Source of the DNA: Aspidapion aeneum
Lineage: Eukaryota; Arthropoda; Insecta; Coleoptera; Brentidae
Direction: 5' to 3'
DNA length: 64,000 nucleotides
Assembly (NCBI GenBank): GCA_963576565.1
Contig: OY755038.1
Location: 66,957,908-67,021,907 of the forward strand
The translations under genes and the position numbers were made by a program. Shown here in pieces: positions 57,962 through 64,000 of the stretch; position 1 is the first letter of the stretch; each line of letters begins with the position of its first letter. Under the pieces are notes generated by a model. It was not told where the DNA came from, ran no database searches, and saw nothing but the letters and a program-made list of their open reading frames with translations.

Positions 57962-58180
57962 GGCGAAATCCAAAAAGTGTGTAACTCCAATTTAACCAAA
58001 TTTACAAAAGAGACCAAAGACACTTTTAAAAAATTGGATAACAGCTGACTAAAGTTTAGTTTTCTATTTTATTAATTTTAAAAAATGTCCTTTTCCTACG
58101 ACTTTTACATATTACCTTTAAATAACACCATAATCTAAAATTCGTCGTAACGTGAAGTTACACATTTTTCGGGTTTCGCC
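57962..58180. mobile_element. MITE with GGCGAAA termini
   Basis: GGCGAAATCCAAAAAGTGTG at the left pairs with ACACATTTTTCGGGTTTCGCC at the right (imperfect). The length is 219 bp. A single matching terminus lies at 1687-1722. Confidence 0.65.
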
Positions 58181-60488
58181 AATGATAATTTTTAGTTGTA
58201 GCAAGACTTTTCGCATATCTTAACAGCTTTTTAATATATATATATTTAAAAAATATATGTCATGTATATTATATTTTTATCTAAAGGTGCCTATTGACTT
58301 GCAACAAATCACTTCAAACGCGCAAAACACTACGAACACTCCAAACACTCCGATCTTTTTTCTCCGAATGCAACAAACATTCGTGCGCAAAAGATCGTGA
58401 TGTTTGTAGCATTTGCTCTAAGCGCTGCACATAGTAATATTCGTATTATAAAACGGGACAAAATTAACTGTTGTGTTTTGTGCAATTTCTTTGAATGTAT
58501 GATAAAGTTTGATGATAATAAACTGTTTATATTAAAAAATATATCTATACAGGGTGTCTCACATGTCATGGATCAAAGGTGATGGTGTTGAGGTGATAAG
58601 AATAACGATATAGTATATTGTAATTCGGTTTTTAATAACTTAACAAGTTATTTAATGTTCTTATGTCAGGCCCGGATCTACGGGGAGGGGGGAAAAGGGA
58701 AAATCTCCTTTCGCGAATCCAAAGTTATAAAATTTTATTCAGTTTTGAACAGAACAACCCTTCTGTTTTCTATATATAATTTTTTTGAAGACTAGCCAAA
58801 TGAAATTCTTGAAATTTTTTGATATGATATTACTTTTTAAAATTATTGGTCACCGTTTTATACAATTTTAATTTAAAGGCGTACAATAAATTTCAATTAA
58901 TGACAAATAGTTTTAAGAAATATTTTTTATTGGAAGGCTAGAACATTTATAAACGTACACTAAAAAAAATATTAATATTTGTTTAATATGTTTTAACTGT
59001 TCCACAGTTTCATGAAATAACTTATCAATAATCATATTTTTTAAGCTGATTTTAAAAATCGAATAAAAAGAGCGTCATTTCGTAAGAAAAATATCATTTT
59101 TATGTAATATCTCTAAAACTAAAAGTGACAGATAAAAATTATTTTGCCAGTTGGATTCTTTGTTCCAAAAATTACTAAAAAATTACGTTTTTAAATATGG
59201 TAACACTCGAAAACACAATAACAACTAACACCTCAAAACCACGATCGAGAACAAAGGCTTGTGATTTCAAAAGTCATTATGTTTCTACCGACTTCACGAG
59301 ACGAGGCAAATAGAGGGGGACGTTTTATGGAGGCGGCTTGATAGATAAATTATTCGAGTAGAACAAAAAATGGTGGAGTATCTTGGTCATTTTTACTTTT
59401 AACCGGTTTTATTATACAGATCCTCGTCCGTGCTATTTTAAGTCAGTATCACCGTGAACCGTGATGGATGAAGACGACGCGGTTTAATTAACTTTATGGG
59501 TCAAAATAATATATTATTTATACATACATTTTATCAAATTTAACCAAGTTTGCAGTTCCCTTAGTTACCGAGTTGGCCATGGCAATTAGCACCCTGTTTA
59601 CTGTTACGTTATTAAAACAAGTTATTTGGGAGCAACATCACATGTAAAAAAGACACCCCATTTAAAATATTTTTTTTGAAGAGATCCCCAATTTTTTTAA
59701 AAATGGCCTACCTCATTTTATTACTTTAATTTTTTCAAAAAATTTGAGCTGAGATAAATCTAGAAACGCGTAGTCACGCAAAATAAAAAATCTTCAATTT
59801 TTTCCTAATTTTATTATATTTACAGAGCAAAAAACTTGTGAGGTTGGGTGGTATTTCCTTTCTGCAGATATTACATTATTACATTACATACAAAAAATAC
59901 CTGCAGTACTTTTTAATTTTTTTTTCAATTTGTACCAAATTTTAGATTTATTTGTCAACATTTTCGCCTGCGGCGTCGTTTTTTTTAGATAGATTTCCGG
60001 AACATTCAATATTTGTTTTTCAAAATTTTTGCCTAGTCTTTGTCTTTTTAAAATTATTTTTAAAACATATAACCTGCGCTGCTTTTTTTTCGCTATTTAA
60101 AATTATTTTTAAAGGCCTTTACCAAATTTGATTAAACTTTCACAAAATTTTTATTTATATATAGGTTATACCTGTTGAAAAAACCTAAAAATTGTGTTTT
60201 TTTTTAAACAAAAATATCTTCGCCATCTTGTTTAACAATATATATGGCGTATAAATTCAATACGGCGGCCATAAAATCATAAAAGCTTTGTTTAAAAAAA
60301 AAATAAGAGGATTAGAAAAAAATCAATAACGTCATTTGACTACATCCACGCTAATACAGTTCTTACAAATTTTATTAAATTTGTAAATATGATAAGTCCA
60401 CAGTACATTGGTCTATTTTTTAAATGATCAATAACAGGCGGAATTTTTTTACACAGGTTTATCTTGCCGATCTAATAGAGTGCGCGGG
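58181..60488. other. No clear feature
   Basis: A+T-rich. Around 58285-58430 are partly inverted phrases (GATCTTTTTTCTCCGAATG and CATTCGTGCGCAAAAGATC) that look like a decayed MITE. CAGGCCCGGATCTACGGGGA near 58668 resembles a hAT-type terminus without a partner. Nothing coding was seen. Confidence 0.35.
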
Positions 60489-60597
60489 CGTAGAAATCTT
60501 TCGAGCATCAGAGTGACTGAACCAAGCATGCGATTTCGGCGACAATATTGCCATTGACTTTTCACACTTCACATTTCTTAAGCCCCCGAAAAAAAAA
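60489..60597. repeat. Left arm of inverted repeat flanking the RTE LINE
   Basis: CGTAGAAATCTTTCGAGC.. through CCAAGCATGCGATTTCGGCG and TTGCCATTGACTTTTCACAC to CATTTCTTAAGCC then poly-A. It is the reverse complement of 63896-64000 with mismatches and one 5-bp indel (about 85 percent by eye). Confidence 0.9.
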
Positions 60598-60713
60598 TTC
60601 TGGTTACTAATTTTGTACTGTTATTTTTTTCATCTCCTAAATTACGAGATGAAAAAAGGAACAGTAAATAATGGTACTCCTACTACTATGTCAGTTTAGA
60701 ACGTTTTTCTACG

Positions 60714-61200
60714 TTATCCGACGCCTATTCTCCACCTCCTTCGATCCTGACAATCATCCTCTGTCAGATTCTTTTGACTCATTGATCTTTGGATTGACTG
60801 TTGCCATTCTAGTTTAGGACGCCCTCTTTTTCTGCGCCCTATTGGTTGCCATTCTAGGACCTCCTTTGGTAATCTTTCGTCGTTCATCCGTTGTACATGG
60901 CCGTACCATATCAGTTGCCTTCTAGTGATGTCATCCGTTATGCTTCCCTCGATTCCCATTCTTTCTTTTATGATCTCATTTCCTATGTGATCTATTCTAG
61001 ATATTCTCATTGATCTTCTTATTGCATCCATTTCGACACTTTCCATTTTTTTTTGTATTTTTCTGTTACGCGACAAGCCTCTATTCGATACAACAGCGTG
61101 ATTTTGTGCATTGTTTCATATATGTTAAATTTTATATTCTTTTTTATCTCTCTGCTCCATAAAATACTGTTAGGACATCCAATAACTTTTTTTGCTTTTA
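60714..61200 (-). pseudogene. RTE LINE, C-terminal region
   Basis: The frame 61076-60714 (120 codons) contains MESVEMDAIRRSMRISRIDH, RRQLIWYGHVQRMNDERLPK and GRRKRGRPKLEW. This is the hallmark tail of RTE elements, often mis-annotated in insects as craniofacial development protein 2-like. The segment 61200-61050, in another frame (VIGCPNSILWSREIKKNIKF), links it to the RT. The frame change sits in the long A run at about 61045-61054. The stop at 60714 is probably the natural end. Confidence 0.9.
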
Positions 61201-62431
61201 CTATTCTTTACAGTCTGTTCCTGTCTTATCAAATGTGACACCCAAGTATACATACTCATTGCATGGAGATATTGTTTGTCCATTTTCTAGTACTAACTCA
61301 CTGCATTCGTTTCCAATACTTAAGTACTGTGTCTTGTCCACGTTCACTGTTAATCCCCACTTTTGGTATTCTTCTGTTAACTTTCTCATCATATACTCCA
61401 TGTCTTCTTTATCATTAGCCACAATTACTTGGTCGTCAGCAAACTGTAGTGTGTATATGGTAAATCGGTCGTTAAGTTGTATTCCCATGCCGTGCACTTT
61501 ACGTTTCCAGTTTTTTAGAGCTACTGCGATATATATTTTAAAAAGAGTTGGAGAGATACAACATCCCTGTCTTAAGCCTTTTGTTACAAGGAATTCTTTT
61601 GAAAGTCGATTTCCAATTTTAATTTTAGATTTTGACCCTTTGTATAGTTCTTTCATCGCTTTTATGTATGTATGATTGATATTAGTTTGCTCTAAAACTG
61701 TCCATAATTTTTCTACTGGAACGGTATCATATGCTTTTTGTTGGTCCACAAAGGTAACATGAGTTTCGGCGTTTCCTTTTCTCAATTACTTGTTTAAGAC
61801 AAAAAACATTATCACTACAAGATCTGCCTGCGCGAAACCCACTTTGCTCTTCTTCTTCTTCTTCATGAAAATCATTCTCTATTAGATCTCTAAGAATCCT
61901 ACCGTACAATCTACTAGGAGTACTGGTTACTGAAATTCCTCTGTAATTGTTGCAATCCAGCTTGTTTCCTTTTTTATGTATTGAGGATATGAATGCAATT
62001 TTCCAATCATTAGGTACAGGATGTCCGTTTATGCATTGATTGATAATATATGTGAGAATTTCGAGTAGTTTCTCTGATCCATTTTTGAGCATTTCAGCAT
62101 ATATTCTACCAGGTCCGCTAGCTTTTCCGGATTTAAGCTTTTTAATACTATTCCTTATCAGTTCTTTTTCGATGATTACTTCCTCTCCATGTACTTCTAT
62201 GTCCCTCCTCGGAGAGGCTGCCAGGTATTCGAGTCTCGTCTCCTGCAGCAGTCCCTTGTAGTGTTCTCTCCATTGTTCTGGTTTGATTATCTGAATGTTT
62301 ACTTTTTCTTTTGTTGGGTTTTTTACTGTAGAAATGAATTTCCATACTTCAGAACTCTGCCTACCTCCTACGTGTGTGTTTATGTCGTTGCACTTGCGCT
62401 CGAACATTTCATTTTTTTCTGTGCGTATCAA
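61201..62431 (-). pseudogene. RTE LINE, reverse transcriptase
   Basis: Two overlapping frames. In 62431-61727, KLKSGKASGPGRIYAEMLK, DWKIAFISSIHKKGNKLDC, NNYRGISVTS and EQSGFRAGRSCSDNVF are RT blocks 0-2. The frame then shifts at about 61780 near GAGAAAAGGAAA. 61785-61201 continues with VTFVDQQKAYDTVP (first catalytic Asp), GLRQGCCISPTLF and the FADDQVIVA box (catalytic Asp pair), then VNVDKTQYLSIG. At 62418-62424 a 7-A run separates it from the upstream frame. The frame ends at TAG 61201 by another shift. Catalytic residues remain, but the enzyme cannot be made as one protein. Confidence 0.92.
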
Positions 62432-63518
62432 ATTTCTTAGCTTCTAGGTCTCTTTGCTCCTTAGTACTGAGCCATTTCAAGTATGTGCGTTTTTTCTCTT
62501 TGACCATTTCCTGTATTTTGTCCGTCCACCACATCTTCCTGTTATTTCTATTGTCTTGGTACCCAACAGCTTCGTTGCTTGCTTCCTTCAAGCTTTTTAT
62601 TATGTTTGTATATATCTCTTCAAATGAGTGATTTGTGTTTATTCATTTTTCATCTAATCGGTTCTGATACAATCTTTGAGTACTTTCGATTTCTAGACTT
62701 CTAAAGTTGTATTTTTGATTGTCTTCGATGTATTCTAGGTTTTCATTTTCTCTAATACTTTCGACTTTATTTGTTTTTCTTAAAGGGAATAATATTTGTG
62801 TTTTTACCAGATGGTGGTCAGATCCACAGGTAACACCACGAAGTGCTCGCACATCATACCACTTTAATTTCGAGTGTTGTCCACCTATAGCATAATCAAT
62901 AATTGATTTAAGATTTCTTGTTGGCTGAATCCAGGTATATCGATGAATATCCTTATGTTTAAAAAAACCATTATTTATTTTTAGGTTGTGGGTTTCACAC
63001 AATTGCATCAGTCTGAAGCCATTATCATTTGTTACTTCCTCTCCAAATGGTCCTATCACTTTGCTCTGGGTTTGCCTACCAGTTCGGCTATTAAAATCGC
63101 CAAACATAATTATTTATCTGGTATTACCGATTTTTGTGATAGTCTCATCAAGTTGATCAAAGAACATTTGTTTTGTAGCTACTCTTTCGTCATCTGATGG
63201 TGCGTAGACTGCTATTATGCTTATATTATGTCCAAGCATCTTCATGTTCACTCGAAGTATGTTTCCACTAATGCAATCGTAGTCTGTAATTTTATTCTTT
63301 AGATTTTTCTTTATCAACAAGGATACCCCTCTGGCTGCTCTTCTTTCTTTTGGGACTCCAGTGAATATATGGACAAAATTACCGACACTATTCGTACCTG
63401 CTCCTTTCTATTTGGTCTCAGTGAGTGCAATAATATCGATCTTACAATTCTGCACATCGGTTGCAATAATGTCCAATTTTTGATTCAATCCCTGTATGTT
63501 CCATGTAGCTATATTCAT
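62409..63518 (-). pseudogene. RTE LINE, AP endonuclease and linker
   Basis: The frame starts at ATG 63518-63516 (MNIATWNIQGLNQKLD), the usual start of an RTE endonuclease. TAG at 63408-63410 interrupts it shortly after DIIALTETK. The same frame continues with AARGVSLLIKKN, ISIIAVYAPSDDE, a TAA at 63114-63116, MFGDFNSRTG (catalytic Asp and Asn), YTWIQPT and SDHHLV (catalytic Asp-His). After a TGA at 62643-62645 it runs on through the linker WWTDKIQEMVKEKKR..YLKW to 62409. All three stops lie in one frame, so this part decayed by substitution. The Trp, Glu, Asp, Asn and His motifs of the endonuclease fold are still readable. Confidence 0.9.
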
Positions 63519-63895
63519 AGTCCTTTGTCTTTGCTTTTTTCGTCTTCGAAAGCTTCCATCCATTGCTCTGAGGCTTTGTTTAGGCTTTTTGGTAACTGCT
63601 TTGTTTTACAAGTATTAGAGAACCAGTCTAATGCCTCAACCCCCTACTTGGAGGGCCAGGATTTTTAATCAAGGTTTTACACCTCTAGCCTTTGACGAGC
63701 CAACGCCATACTGTAAGGCAACAGTTGCAGTCTTTTATACTATCCCTAAAAGAAAGGGTTGCCACCTACGCTATGAGCACCGTACCGAGGTCCATTCTCT
63801 CCGCCTTTCATATCGATGTGGTCTTCTCCCGTAACCCTGGGAAAGGGACCCTACACAGGTGCTAACTCTCCGGGTCAAATAATGGTAAAAGGCTA

Positions 63896-64000
63896 TTTTT
63901 TTTTTATGTGGCTTAAGAAATGTGTGAAAAGTCAATGGCAACATTGTCGCCAAAATCGCATGCTTGGTTTAGTCAGTCCAAAGCTCAAAAGATTTCTACG
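63896..64000. repeat. Right arm of inverted repeat flanking the RTE LINE (runs off window)
   Basis: Poly-T, then GGCTTAAGAAATGTGTGAAA, GTCAATGGCAACATTGTCGC, CGCATGCTTGGTTTAGTC and AAAAGATTTCTACG. It is the reverse complement of 60489-60597. The match still holds at position 64000, so the arm is longer than the window shows. Confidence 0.9.

Larger units (their letters stand above)
60598..63895 (-). mobile_element. RTE-clade LINE, nearly full length, decayed
   Basis: Minus-strand non-LTR element filling the space between the inverted-repeat arms. A 5' untranslated region (about 63519-63895) contains GGGAGAAGACCACATCG and the CCTGGCCCTCCAAGTAGGGG block. It is followed by one ORF encoding an AP endonuclease, RT and the RTE-type C-terminal region, and a very short 3' end. 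The coding span is about 935 codons, close to the usual RTE length. Three in-frame stops and at least four frame shifts show it is dead. No LTRs and no separate gag-like ORF were seen, in line with RTE. Confidence 0.9.

Noticed and set aside
61235..62631. Plus-strand frames across the RTE RT region
   Set aside because: They are shadows of the minus-strand RT, which has the FADD box and other RT blocks.
1..64000. tRNA, rRNA or snRNA genes
   Set aside because: I looked for A/B-box and cloverleaf-like sequence and conserved rRNA segments on both strands and saw none I could support by eye. A tRNA and covariance-model search would be decisive.

Overview
The window looks like gene-poor, A+T-rich insect chromosomal DNA, probably from a beetle or another TE-laden insect genome. 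The evidence is its content: an env-bearing Ty3/gypsy element, an RTE-type LINE, two mariner subfamilies, hAT relics, many short inverted-repeat elements and a TTAGG-derived repeat. The species cannot be named from the sequence alone. No complete host gene, rRNA or tRNA gene was recognised. Only a few exon-like pieces are candidates for host coding DNA.

Layout, left to right. 1-17400 is old repeat debris: foldback elements, a terminal-inverted-repeat element carrying a triplicated ~115-bp unit and a CAGA microsatellite (1910-2567), degenerate tandem repeats (2568-3830), the RNase H end of a LINE (4260-5510), pogo/Tigger-like termini (7043-7232, 8573-9173), a hAT transposase relic (11449-11880) and a deleted mariner (12863-13371). 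17401-28146 is the centrepiece. It is a nearly full-length Ty3/gypsy retrotransposon on the minus strand with 983-bp LTRs that differ at only about 8 positions. From 5' to 3' it carries gag, pol (protease, RT, RNase H, integrase), an unexplained ORF preceded by a splice-acceptor-like site, and an env-like gene with a furin site and C-terminal membrane anchor. Its reading frames are broken, and most of the gag/pol breaks sit exactly in A/T homopolymers.

28147-40941 holds a hAT-like MITE, a mariner relic with recognisable DD34D residues (31171-32072), a four-unit ~557-bp tandem repeat with a recurring GC stem-loop (33591-35635), a 74-bp-arm hairpin (36632-36794), ~184-bp tandem repeats and a MITE with 7-bp target duplications. 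40942-44306 is a ~3.35-kb array of about 335 copies of the 10-mer TTAGGTTGGG, embedded internally. 44308-60488 returns to TE debris: a GGCGCC-rich foldback, a pyrimidine-rich dispersed repeat, a hAT-type element with perfect 8-bp target duplications and a second hAT-type MITE nested in it (50868-51937), a larger mariner relic (53911-55034) and several MITEs. 60489-64000 is a nearly full-length but decayed RTE-clade LINE on the minus strand (endonuclease, RT, C-terminal region), bracketed by ~105-bp inverted repeats. The right arm runs off the window.

The genes do not form a host pathway. They form replication units of selfish elements: gag/pol/env of one LTR element, endonuclease-RT of LINEs, and transposases of mariner and hAT elements. 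The layering (hAT in hAT, LINE inside inverted repeats) records successive insertions.
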